In this document: one piece after another, positions 1-10,350 of the stretch
How positions within the stretch are numbered: the stretch's first letter is position 1
How the letters are laid out: every line of letters begins with the position of its first letter
NCBI GenBank assembly: GCA_003344405.1
Contig: NOWV01000029.1
Location: forward strand, 434,001 to 498,000
Length of the DNA stretch: 64,000 nt
Source: Trichoplax sp. H2
Lineage: Eukaryota > Placozoa > Uniplacotomia > Trichoplacea
Reading direction: 5' to 3'
Program-made: the position numbers and the translations under genes
The notes under the pieces: generated by a model
Database searches by the model: none
Told to the model about the DNA's origin: nothing
Seen by the model: the letters and a program-made list of their open reading frames with translations, nothing else

Positions 1-950
1 TACAAGCCGTTTATAGTATAAAGTAAGTAGTATTTATTAAATTGTACAGTGATATTTATAACGATGTCCAATTGACTTGATTCGATATTTTAGTAGCCTA
101 GATCGATCTTTTTTATTACAGTATACGGTAGGTGTAGAAGCCTGTATTTTAAGGACATTTACGTCGGATCGAGGAGTCAGTGTCAATGGTTGTGTATCAT
201 GACTGCATGTTCAGTGATACTTTTTTTATTTTATGTGTCACCTATTGGAAACATGGATGGCGTATCTTACAGTTGAATGGATTTGATCTCGATGATCAAA
301 ATCGTAATATCCATTTGCAGGGTAGTCTTCTATGTTTACCCGATGGAATTAAAATGTCGCAGCACCGATCTCTATACGAATGCATCACAGACAACCGATC
401 CAGTACTGTATCATGTATACGTATGTCGGTGTCGAGCAGAGGCGTCGATTACCAGTACAACACTTAGAATACCTTATAGCATTGGTGTACGGTACACGAA
501 ATGTTTTGCATACAAATATAAGATATAGTACACTGTAACTTGGTACAGATAACAAGCTATTTTGCTAACCTCTATATTGAACACGAAGATTGTCTTGCGA
601 CAAAATAATGAACTGGCATCTTTCACGCGGACTCCATGCTCGTGGTAAAGGAGATAAAGATTCATCAACATTAGGATATAGCTGTGAAATTCGGTCGGGT
701 GGAATAGCCTTTGCTATTTTCGAGCGCTGCCAACCTACTTTCGTCAAAGACATCTCGCCTTAACAAAAAGTCCGTACGAAATGAAGAACGTCACCACTGT
801 TATTGTATTTTCAATATTTTGATATCAAGCAGTAGGATTTTGGACGTCACTTGCAGGTACAGTCAGTATCCGTTCATTGACTCCTTTTCAATGAAATGCT
901 TGTAGACTACAATACACTGAGCTGGACGGTATGAATTGAATCAACCTACA

Positions 951-1115
951 CGGTACAGTACTGTACTGTATGTACAGTACAGTAGTGTTACAGTAATGAA
1001 TACAGATTGAACGAGTTCACTAAAAAGTATCGTACAGTACTGTACTGTACTGTACGGTAGTGAACAGCGGACAGTGACGTACTGTACTGTACAGTTCCGG
1101 CTGTTCCGTACGGTA
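951..1115. repeat. TACTG/CAGTA-rich low-complexity cluster
   Basis: The 5-mer TACTG and its complement CAGTA recur many times, often head to head so that they form palindromes such as GTACAGTACTGTAC. It is the same word family found at 6880-7800, 8880-9260, 59643-59674 and 63904-63980. Confidence 0.85.
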
Positions 1116-1613
1116 CAGGTCATCGTGTCAACCTATTGGGTTGAAAGTGATTATGGTCAATCGCAACGTCAATCGCAACGTCAATCGCCTAAGTAGCGAT
1201 CAATGAGTCGACGATATCCAAGTACACTACAACTAGTCATACAGTACTGTAACTACGGCATTGTCAGTTTACTGATGACGACATACTGTACTCTGGAACT
1301 CTACGGTATTCAAACCAATGGAGAACCCGATTTAATTATAACACCATATTGACAATATTGAATTGGCAGCGATGGTACTGAGTTCAGTAAGGCAAAATTT
1401 TCTTTCTTTTACAAGAGAAAATCATCAATAAAAACGCTATGAAGAACACATTCATTGTACAATCACTACAATGGTCGTGTCAACCGAATACGAAGTGATC
1501 GTACGTAATCGAACAGCACGAGCGAATCGATACTTCAGGCGTCAACTATTACTGTGCATTGACTGTAGGGATGTTATTTTTACAGTTGCTAAATTTGTAT
1601 TCTGTTAGTAAAT

Positions 1614-1698
1614 GGATCTGATATAGGCTTGGACAAAATATTGTACATAGACGAGCGGATCTGATATAGGCTTGGACAAAATATTGTACATAGACGAG
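1614..1698 (+). repeat. Two-copy perfect tandem repeat (43-bp period)
   Basis: A 42-bp unit at 1614-1655, beginning GGATCTGATATAGGC, is repeated exactly at 1657-1698 with one base between the copies. There is no decay between copies, so the duplication is recent or under gene conversion. It lies in intergenic DNA. Confidence 0.95.
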
Positions 1699-3183
1699 TA
1701 ATTACAGCAATTCAGACCGGTTATAAATTAATTAATCACAGTATCTTGACCACGGATTATTGCAGCTTTTATGGCTACCTTTCATACAGCCATAGACTAC
1801 AAGAAAAAGATCCAGGTCTTGTAGTCCATACAGTACACTGATGAAACACTGCTGTAGATTGCAAAATGTGATCCTTAGTACAGTATCATGCAGAGTCTAC
1901 CAATCCGTCTATTCTACTGTACATACTGTGCAATAAGTTGATGAAAGTATACTGTATACAGTACGTGCGGAGGTATACGAGTGCTGATTATTGCATTGGA
2001 AAAAGCCTGTCCCAAAATCCAAAATTGATCTCTTTACAAGTCGCTAATAATAACCGTCAAACGAATACATACTGATACATAAATAAACAGGTTGATCAAT
2101 TAGCTAAAGTCTAGAGTAAAAAACTACCCATTTAATTGAACAGCTGACTGAAAGGTGCGATATACTGGACGATTATTTGCGCAGTAACTTCGGCCTGCAA
2201 CTGTAAATCGTTTAAGAGCTAGGATTAATTAATTCATTCATTAATATTAATAAAATGTTGCCACTATTTACTTCAGAGTACAGTAATAAGTGTCACAAAT
2301 ATCACAATACTGTACAGTACTTCAAGTGACGAACTTGCAAGTAGTATAGCCTACTACGCAGCAGTACGGTGTTTTAAGGCATGGTTCAAACTCAATTCAT
2401 AATATGCCTACTAATTGAAACTTTTAGCAAACGCAACTCGTATACGTATGTTACGAAATGAGATTTTCCTTGGTTATGCTGATACAGTTTCTACATTATA
2501 AGTTCATTACAACTTTAACTTATTCTGTTTGACTATAGAAACATAGTCAGTTAAGCATAAAATTTACAGCATGGAAGTCCATAGATGAGTTTCGAAAACG
2601 TAACAACGTATCATTGCTAACTACAGACAGTCCTGAATCAATCAATCCATCAGCCTATGTTGTAGTAACGCATACTAATGCATTCAACATACCTATCGGT
2701 GTATTTAATTTCAGCTAAATAAATTTTATTAGAAGAACAAAATTTCCTATACGGTCCTTGAGATGACCAATCAATCACTAGAACTTGATGAAATACAGGC
2801 TAGCTATTTATATCAAACGTTTGATTAGCTAAACGCAGGTCTATCATGTCATGTTCACATAATGAAATACACGAAAATGCTAGTATAATTCTGCTTATAT
2901 GAAATCTACCATGTTATCCTATCACGCGAGAGTACAGGACTCTAATTTAGAGCACTGTATTTTCTGATTTAACTCACTTACAGTACATAGATACGCTAAT
3001 TACAGAATGGATTATATAGGATAATACAAACCATGCGCATTTGAAAGATTTTAAGGATTACGTTACTGAACATTACAGTTTCAAATATACATGATTTCAT
3101 CGAAAATTTGTATAGCTGTTAATATTTGCATAATTAATAAAATTTCAATTGGAAATTACTTTTCAGAATACAGTACCACGAAT

Positions 3184-6100
3184 TTACAAGTCCGCATTCC
3201 TAATAAATCGATTTCCTTCCGAATGTCGCCCGAAATAAACATAGCGAGAAGTTCCAAAGGTTCCTGATGATTATAATTAAGTAATAAGATTAATTTCATA
3301 CTCAAGGCAAAATAACCTACACATGATGTAAACAAAAACAATACCTCTATGATCAGTTTCTTTAGCAGCTTGAGGCAAAGGTGTATAATCCAAATCTTCT
3401 GGACTAGCATCACTCTAAATATTAAAGGTTACAAAATACAAGATATTTATACAAATTATGAAGCGAATGGATACGCAGTATACTCAAGGTACGCCATAAT
3501 TAATCATGCTAAAGAGAGAGTACTTGTGTTATGATATGCTTTTTCTTTGTAAGAAAGGGGGCTATTTTCGAAGCTTGTTGTCTTTCTTGTGCTGTAATTG
3601 GCCTAGAATCTAGGAAACGGAGCTTCTGTAGTCTAAGAATAATCAAATACCTAGGATACCAGATGAACAAGTAGTAGTAAACAAATAAAAATTGAAGCTA
3701 ACAAAGATTTTAGTGTTGAAAGTGATTACAAAGTTAGAGCATAAGCAATAGATGAATGTCTACATCGTGATAATACCTATAATTTTGATAATCGTCCTCA
3801 TCCTCCTCATCACCTGTCATACCATCCGGACATGCCTTATTGTTAAGTAGGCTCAGGAAACTCAGATTAGGAAAACTTTTCGAAATTGTTTGCAACAACA
3901 TGTCAATGTCTTCTATGTATCATTAGTTAAGGCAAAAATGTATATCATTTAGAGATTCTAAATCTTATCTAGAAACACGTTCACTATTGTCAGTTGACTA
4001 CTTTTCTAACAGCAAAAGCGAAATAAATTAATGACACGAAGTATTATTGACTTCATTATACAGTAGAGTACATAAAACAACTGTCATACCATGCTACTGT
4101 AGTTAAATTAAAATCGCTGCTGATCTAAAAATCGAGGCATTTTGGTCTGATACTATCAATATTTGGGCAAATTCTTTCTGATTCTTTTTACGCTATGGAA
4201 TATTCTCTATTAGACAAAAGTAATCGAAATACAATACCTAAAATCAACTATGTATTACTCATACTAGATACTGGCACGCAATTTTGCAGTCCATTGCATT
4301 ATGATGACTTTAAGGATATTTTATTCTTGTTTAGAGATAAAGTTTCCACGGTAGGTATTGTAGGAAACTGCACAGTTTCGTCTAGCATGTTGTCATCTAA
4401 AATTAATTCTCGTAAGGACTTCCATTGACCAAGATTACTAACATTCCTGTATCATAAATGAAACATAGAATTATGATTTCCGCAGAATTAGTAGGAATTT
4501 AAAAATGATAATAAAAATTTTTATTTGCAAGCAAGGATAATTAACTTACGTCAAAATGTTATGACTGAGATCCAACGTTTGTACTGTCTCACCGTGATCT
4601 TGGCTTAGAGATGCTGGAATTTCACTTAAGTCACGGTCAATCATCCGAAGCTATCGGTGAAAATAACCATTACAAAAGAAAGGCATATTTTTAAGATGCT
4701 TCGTTACTTTTCATAGAAGAGTAAAGCTTTCAATAGAGCTAGCGATTAAGCAACAAACTAGTAATTTGATGAGATCCACTTTTGATTGTAAACTGAAATT
4801 GCATGCATTAATTATCACTGTATTTACTTTGGAAGTACAGTACATGTCAACTGGACTGAAAGTTGCTGGTTAAGTAACGCGTTCAATAGTACTGTATAGC
4901 TAAATCAGACTAAATATGCGAGTTTTGGGGCTTGGCACGAGTAGTATGCACTGTATATGAGTATGTAACTTTAGAATATTTCGATAGTAGAAGACTAGTT
5001 AAACTCGCATATCATGCGGTGTAAATGAGATTGATTAAATTATTAATGTTATACTCTTTGCATAGTTACATAAATGCCAGGGACTAGTCGCTGTAAATGG
5101 TCACGAATATAATAAACCGTTCAATGATATATTTATAAAAAGCACCGCTACTAGCGTGCATGCTTTTGATAGTGAGCTAAGGGTGGTGGATATCATTTTG
5201 CAATATCATATTAATGATATGACTTTACGTTAACATATGTTCTAGAGGAAAATGCATAATGTAAATATTAATACTCGTATTCTACACAGGGAAATATTTA
5301 CAATCAGTAGGACTTTATTAGATACGCGTACGTTATTCATTGGTTAATGGAATATTGGTGAATATTGTATATATCCAAGCTGTAAAGGTGCTTTGGGGCA
5401 AAAATTTTGTTGTACCTGTGCAATCCCTAACTCTGATCCATTGTGTGATAAATAATATATTAGGTGTTGGAGTCATGAGGTTAGCAGAGATCTTTATCAC
5501 TTCGCAATATTCATGTGAAGTGTTACACAGTAAATCGAAAGTACAGTACGATATACAATATTTTGAATAAATCTATTGAATCATATATAAGTTTATAAGA
5601 GAAGACTGTAAGTTATTCCAGATTGGTGCTGTTGTGAATCCTGAATGACTATAGACGTCGGCTGAGATATTTATACGGACAATTCTAGGAATCTCTAAGA
5701 GGATTTCTGTTAGAAGTTTCTAACAATTAATACACATAGTTTACCGTAAATTTAAAATTGTAATGGGCTAATCAGCCTTTCACCTTCATTTGTAGTATTA
5801 AAATTTGCACGATTCAAAATAGCATCCTATTTTTTTTTACATCAGCTGGTTTACTGTATGTATTTATTTATATAAAATGCTTATTGAGGTGAGCCATTTC
5901 AGCTCCCATTGGCAGATTTGACAACCAGACATGTACACTATACTGTACACTGTACACATTAATTATACAGTGGAAATACGTGAACATTGTATGCTTTAAA
6001 ATAGGAAATATGCAATTAGCGTTTTGGTGAAAATTCCAGAAATTAAAAAATACACCACCCAAGGGAGTGCTTTGCACTTTGAGAATTTTGATGTGCTTAA

Positions 6101-6537
6101 GCTTTGATAACTATGTAGTTACTACAGTTGAGTATCATTTATTTGATGATGTCAATATTTTACATGACGCTAGCAGCGATCATCAAGTACTGTAGTTCAT
6201 TCAGGGGCTTCCTAATTACAGTAATTAAACTAGAAACTATCAAGCTACAACAATAACATTGACCATTTACAGTAAATGTACAATTGTCATAAGATGAAAA
6301 CGTAACAAGGTAAAAAACTAAAGTAAGAAAATACAAGACTGGAGATCAAGATCTTAAATTCATCATGATGATAATAATAATATCTAGGAAGGGTACTGTA
6401 TAATAAATAGATAATGATGTGGTGGTAATTATTCTGATAACTGTACACTATACTGTGGTACAGTACAGTATACCGGAGTTGATTTCGGTTGAATTACTCA
6501 CCTCAATTCTTTCATGAACCTCCTCAGCCGATGCCAT
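3184..6537 (-). CDS. LRMDA: LRMDA-like leucine-rich repeat protein (C10orf11 homologue)
   Basis: Predicted 226-aa leucine-rich-repeat protein matching vertebrate LRMDA (leucine-rich melanocyte differentiation-associated protein), a small LRR protein linked in vertebrates to melanocyte differentiation. Exons, 5' to 3' on the minus strand: 6537-6502, 4650-4550, 4446-4320, 3916-3777, 3650-3524, 3414-3345, 3263-3184; phases agree at every junction. Diagnostic segments are SLRELILDDN and LSLNKNK followed by IEDIDMLLQTI (repeats), FLSLLNNKACP (LRR cap), DYTPLPQAA, and a C-terminus SRYVYFGRHSEGNRFIR that is nearly the human ending. The start is the first ATG of the first exon that continues the frame (MASAEEVH). 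Intron 1 is long (1.85 kb). Intron 3 (3917-4319) has AT-AC ends. Animals without melanocytes must use this protein for something more general. Identification is firm; the exact 5' end is less so. Confidence 0.92.
3917..4319 (-). other. U12-type AT-AC intron in the LRMDA-like gene
   Basis: Read on the minus strand, the intron opens with ATATCCTTA, matching the minor-spliceosome donor ATATCCTT, and closes with CCTTAACTAATGATAC: a U12 branch-site core (CCTTAAC) with about ten bases between branch A and the AC end. Splicing between AC at 3917 and exon base 3916 joins LNKNK to IEDIDMLL in phase 0, giving an ungapped match to the family. No GT-AG pair in the region does this; reading through gives a stop within a few codons. 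Confidence 0.85.
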
Positions 6538-6737
6538 GGCTGGGTTTTGAGACGTGGACGGTAAATAAGCCTTGAGTATTTCAATGCCAACTGGTAATAA
6601 CTGTGGAAAAGCTTGAGATAATATACCTAACCGTTGAAACCAGCCTTTTCTTCGTCTCTATGATACTATATATATATATTATTTACTGGAACACTACTAT
6701 ATTAGTACCGTAATGGAAATTCAAAATTTTTACGCCC

Positions 6738-8254
6738 AACTCAGCAGGAAAGTTTCTTCACGGGGCATTTAGAGTACTGTCCGTTTAATTCACTTTCGTA
6801 CACCGCGCATATTATACTAAAACTGAGAATGAGTAACGTGTTTTGAGTAGGCAAATAAATGGCAGAGTCTACAGTAATACGTACTGTACTGTACTGTGTG
6901 AAGGCTGAATGGCTCATGTACAGTACAGTACTGTACAGTGCAGTACAGTATACAGTACGTTATCAGACTTCAGTTCTAACTGCGCCTTGTTCAACCTTTC
7001 ACTGTACTGTACTGTACCAGAGAGCGTACTGTATGGGTGCGTCCTGTACTGTACAGTGTACAGTACAGGACGCTGTAACATTTTTATTCTTTTTTATGTA
7101 CAGTATTCTGGGTTTTCTCCTTCCTTTGATCTCTGAATTGCGAATTCTGAATAATACTGTACAGTACTGCAGCACAGGGAGCGTTTTAGCTAAGACCAGA
7201 AATGTACGGTTTACAGCACCGTTTACTTCACGGCTGCAGTTTCCTCATACAGCCCGTACATAGCATCTTACTTCAATCGATGTAACCAGGCGTATATCAA
7301 AATTGCCTCTTATTAGCCGCCCTATCTGCGAGTATTGGCAAACCCACTTAGGACATTAGTCTGCAAATTCATACATACTGTACACTGTACAGTACAGTAT
7401 GTTACGGATTCAAATAAATAACTTACTTTTAATATACTGTACTGTACAGTACAGTATATTGACCGTGACGTATCTATTATACCGTAACAGCGCGATACAC
7501 GTCCACTCGTACAATCGCATTAATATGATTTGATATCACAATGACACGATACTTGTACAGTACTGTACTAAGTCCTGTGACCATCATGTATTGTACAGCA
7601 CTGTCATCACAAGACTGAACTCGATACAGTACTGTACAGTGTACAGTACGAGTTCAGCCATGGACTAGTACTGTGTACTGTACTGTACAGTGTACAGTAC
7701 TGTACAGTAGATGCACCCTTACAGTATTTTTAATTTACTATGCACAGTACAGTACTGTACGCATGTAGAAGAATGTACTGTACACTACTACAGTATAGTG
7801 AGTACAGAAAATGGTTGCCAAGGTAAAACCCGTAAAGATCATCATCATGCAACTAGTTGCCAACGAGGCAACCACCACTAGTAGAAGCTGGAGAAAGAAG
7901 AAAATCAGACCCAGCCTAAAGAATAAAATAAAAAATAAACGTATACGCTACAGACTTAAACTAAGAATAGTATTCATCATTTCTATGGTCAGTAGTACGT
8001 ATCAACTCATTTTTCACACTACTGTAGCAATCCATAAATAAATGAAATTAGCTTCCGCATAATGCTATCAAGGATCGAGCAGTGGAATCGTGAATTACAT
8101 CCATATCGATGAAAGCAGGGACGACTGTATTGTATTCATTCACCCGCCAAGTTGTGCTTGCTTTGGTCTACCCGCAAATTTGATCTACGTCACTGTAGGC
8201 GTAAACATGTTATTATACTGTACTGTACATACTGTATCAGGGCTGTTTTCCCAC
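6738..8254. repeat. Copy A of a duplicated ~1.5 kb segment ending at the assembly gap
   Basis: This segment is almost identical to 8275-9718. It begins AACTCAGCAGGAAAG at 6738 and runs exactly to the last base before the N run. Differences from copy B are mainly gains and losses of TACTG/CAGTA units. It contains a 76-codon open frame (7811-8041) that is also present in copy B. I consider it spurious. Confidence 0.95.
6880..7800. repeat. TACTG/CAGTA-rich cluster inside copy A
   Basis: Dense interspersed GTACTGTAC and GTACAGTAC words, strongest at 6880-7080, 7376-7460 and 7555-7790. Many are perfect palindromes of 10-20 bp and could form hairpins or cruciforms. No tandem array with a fixed long period is visible. 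Confidence 0.85.
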
Positions 8255-8274
8255 NNNNNNNNNNNNNNNNNNNN
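8255..8274. other. Assembly gap (20 N)
   Basis: Twenty undetermined bases. The sequence immediately before matches what ends at 9718, and the sequence immediately after matches what begins at 6738. This is the pattern expected when two overlapping contigs were scaffolded without merging. Confidence 0.99.
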
Positions 8275-9718
8275 AACTCAGCAGGAAAGTTTCTTCACGG
8301 GGCATTTACAGTACTGTCCGTTTAATTCACTTTCGTACACCGCGCATGTTATACTAAAACTGAGAATGAGTAACGTGTTTTGAGTAGGCAAATAAATGGC
8401 AGAGTCTACAGTAATACCTACAGTACTGTACTGTAACTGTGTGAAGGTTGAATGGCTCATGTTAATGTACTGTACCAGAGAGCGTACTGTATGGGTGCGT
8501 CCTGTAGTGTACAGTACTTACTGTACAGTACAGGACGCTGTAACATTTTTATTCTTTTTTATGCATTCTGGGTTTTCTCCTTCCTTTGATCTCTGAATTG
8601 CGAATTCTGAATAATACTGTACTGTACAGTACTGCAGCACAGGGAGCGTTTTGGCTAAGACTAGAAATGTACGGTTTACAGCACCGTTTACTTCACGGCT
8701 GCAATTTCCTCATACAGCCCGTACATAGCATCTTACTTCAATCGATGTAACCAGGCGTATATCAAAATTGCCTCTTATTAGCCGCCCTATCTGCGAGTAT
8801 TGGCAAACCCACATAGGACATTAGACTGCAAATTCATACATACAGTACAGTATGTTACGGATTCAAATAAATAACTTACTTTTAATATAGAGTACTGTAC
8901 ACTGTACAGCATATTGACCGTGACGTATCTATTATACCGTAACAGCGCGATACACGTCCACTCGTACAATCGCATTAATATGATTTGATATCACAATGAC
9001 ACAATACATGTACTGTACAGTACAGTACTGTACTAAGTCCTGTGACCATCATGTATTGTACAGCACTGTCATCACAAGACTGAACTCGATACAGTACTGT
9101 ACAGTGTACTGTACGAGTTCAGCCATGGACTACTGTAGTACTGTGTACTGTAGATGCACCCTTACAGTACTGTACGTACTGTATTTGTAATTTACAGTAC
9201 TATGCACAGTACTGTACAGTACTGTATAGTAGAAGAATGTACTGTACAGTACACTACTACAGTATGGTGAGGACAGAAAATGGTTGCCAAGGTAAAACCC
9301 GTAAAGATCATCATCATGCAACTAGTTGCCAACGAGGCAACCACCACTAGTAGAAGCTGGAGAAAGAAGAAAATCAGACCCAGCCTAAAGAATAAAATAA
9401 AAAATAAACGTATACGCTACAGACTTAAACTAAGAATAGTATTCATCATTTCTATGGTCAGTAGTACGTATCAACTCATTTTTCACACTACTGTAGCAAT
9501 CCATAAATAAATGAAATTAGCTTCCGCATAATGCTATCAAGGATCGAGCAGTGGAATCGTGGATTGCATCCACATCGATGAAAGCAGGGACGACTGTATT
9601 GTATTCATTCACCCGCCAAGTTGTGCTTGCTTTGGTCTACCCGCAAATTTGATCTACGTCACTGTAGGCGTAAACATGTTATGATACTGTACATACTGTA
9701 TCAGGGCTGTTTTCCCAC
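8275..9718. repeat. Copy B of the duplicated ~1.5 kb segment starting at the assembly gap
   Basis: Second copy of 6738-8254, starting at the first base after the N run and ending at TTTTCCCAC (9718). The unique flank then continues with 9719 onward. The 76-codon frame at 9280-9510 is identical in protein to that at 7811-8041. The copies differ mostly in CAGTA/TACTG unit number, as alleles of a hypervariable repeat would. Confidence 0.95.
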
Positions 9719-9976
9719 AAAAACGACACGAGCACATTGTTGATCAAAATAATGAATTTTTCATGAAAAAAAAGGCGCCTACTTTGCCTGGTGTTTGATG
9801 CTACCATGCCGTAGTAGGAAACGAGTCCAAAATCGAGGTGGGTTAACCTACTGTATTCTCCCCTTTCTACTGTCGTCCATGTCTACGCATGTGTACATTC
9901 AAATTGGGAATGGATTGGAAATTTCCAGGCACCTGATTGGTGGATGAATATCCATGTCGATCACTAACACATTACG

Positions 9977-10006
9977 GTACCCGGGTACAGTACTGTACCC
10001 GGGTAC
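9977..10006. repeat. Perfect 30-bp palindrome
   Basis: The block starts GTACCCGGGTACAG and is its own reverse complement across all 30 bases, centred on AGTACT with a CCCGGG core on each side. It is followed at 10157-10187 by further GTAC-rich inverted sequences. It sits about 350 bp upstream of the H2A.Z start codon. Confidence 0.95.
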
Positions 10007-10350
10007 AAGCGTACAGTACATTACTGTCATGGAGGTCGAGTAGGAAAAAGGAGTCATGTTGAGGAGTAGACTGTCCAATACATGGCTGTTAAGTACAGCG
10101 TACAGTATAAGGCATTGCCTTGTTCTCCACCACGCTAACCACAATCCAATTCATAGCGTACGGTACGCCTACCGGTACCGTACCGTGCTGCACTCCACGC
10201 ATAGTAAAGGTATAAAAAATCAAGACCACGACCAGTGTTATGATTTTTTTCAGTTGATCGATTTGAAGTTTCGATTGGCGCGTAAATTCAACTCTTTTAT
10301 CCTATACTAAGCTATTACGCTTGATTTTAGCAACCATTCCTTAAGCAAAA

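Larger units (their letters stand above)
1..3183. other. Left-edge region without a recognised gene
   Basis: No protein I recognise is encoded here on either strand. Short open frames between about 180 and 670 contain a few splice-like sites: a pyrimidine-rich acceptor before 321 and a possible donor after 416. The peptide between them resembles nothing I know, so I do not call a gene. The stretch 951-1115 is dense in CAGTA/TACTG words, and 1614-1698 holds a perfect 42-bp direct repeat. The rest is AT-rich sequence downstream of the LRMDA-like gene on the minus strand. Confidence 0.5.

Noticed and set aside
321-416. Possible exon with acceptor before 321 and donor after 416
   Set aside because: Splice-like ends and an open frame exist, but the peptide matches nothing I know and no neighbouring exon continues it.
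3156-3413. 85-codon minus-strand frame in the LRMDA-like gene
   Set aside because: It runs through an intron and uses another frame. The spliced model ending SEGNRFIR matches the family, this frame does not.
6859-7263. 134-codon frame through the TACTG cluster
   Set aside because: Its peptide is mostly the translation of TACTG/CAGTA repeats (YCT/VQYS patterns). The corresponding frame in copy B is broken by length changes.
7811-8041. 76-codon frame, rich in Lys and Arg, repeated identically at 9280-9510
   Set aside because: Conservation between the copies is explained by the probable false duplication at the gap. There is no family resemblance, and the frame sits in repeat-rich DNA.
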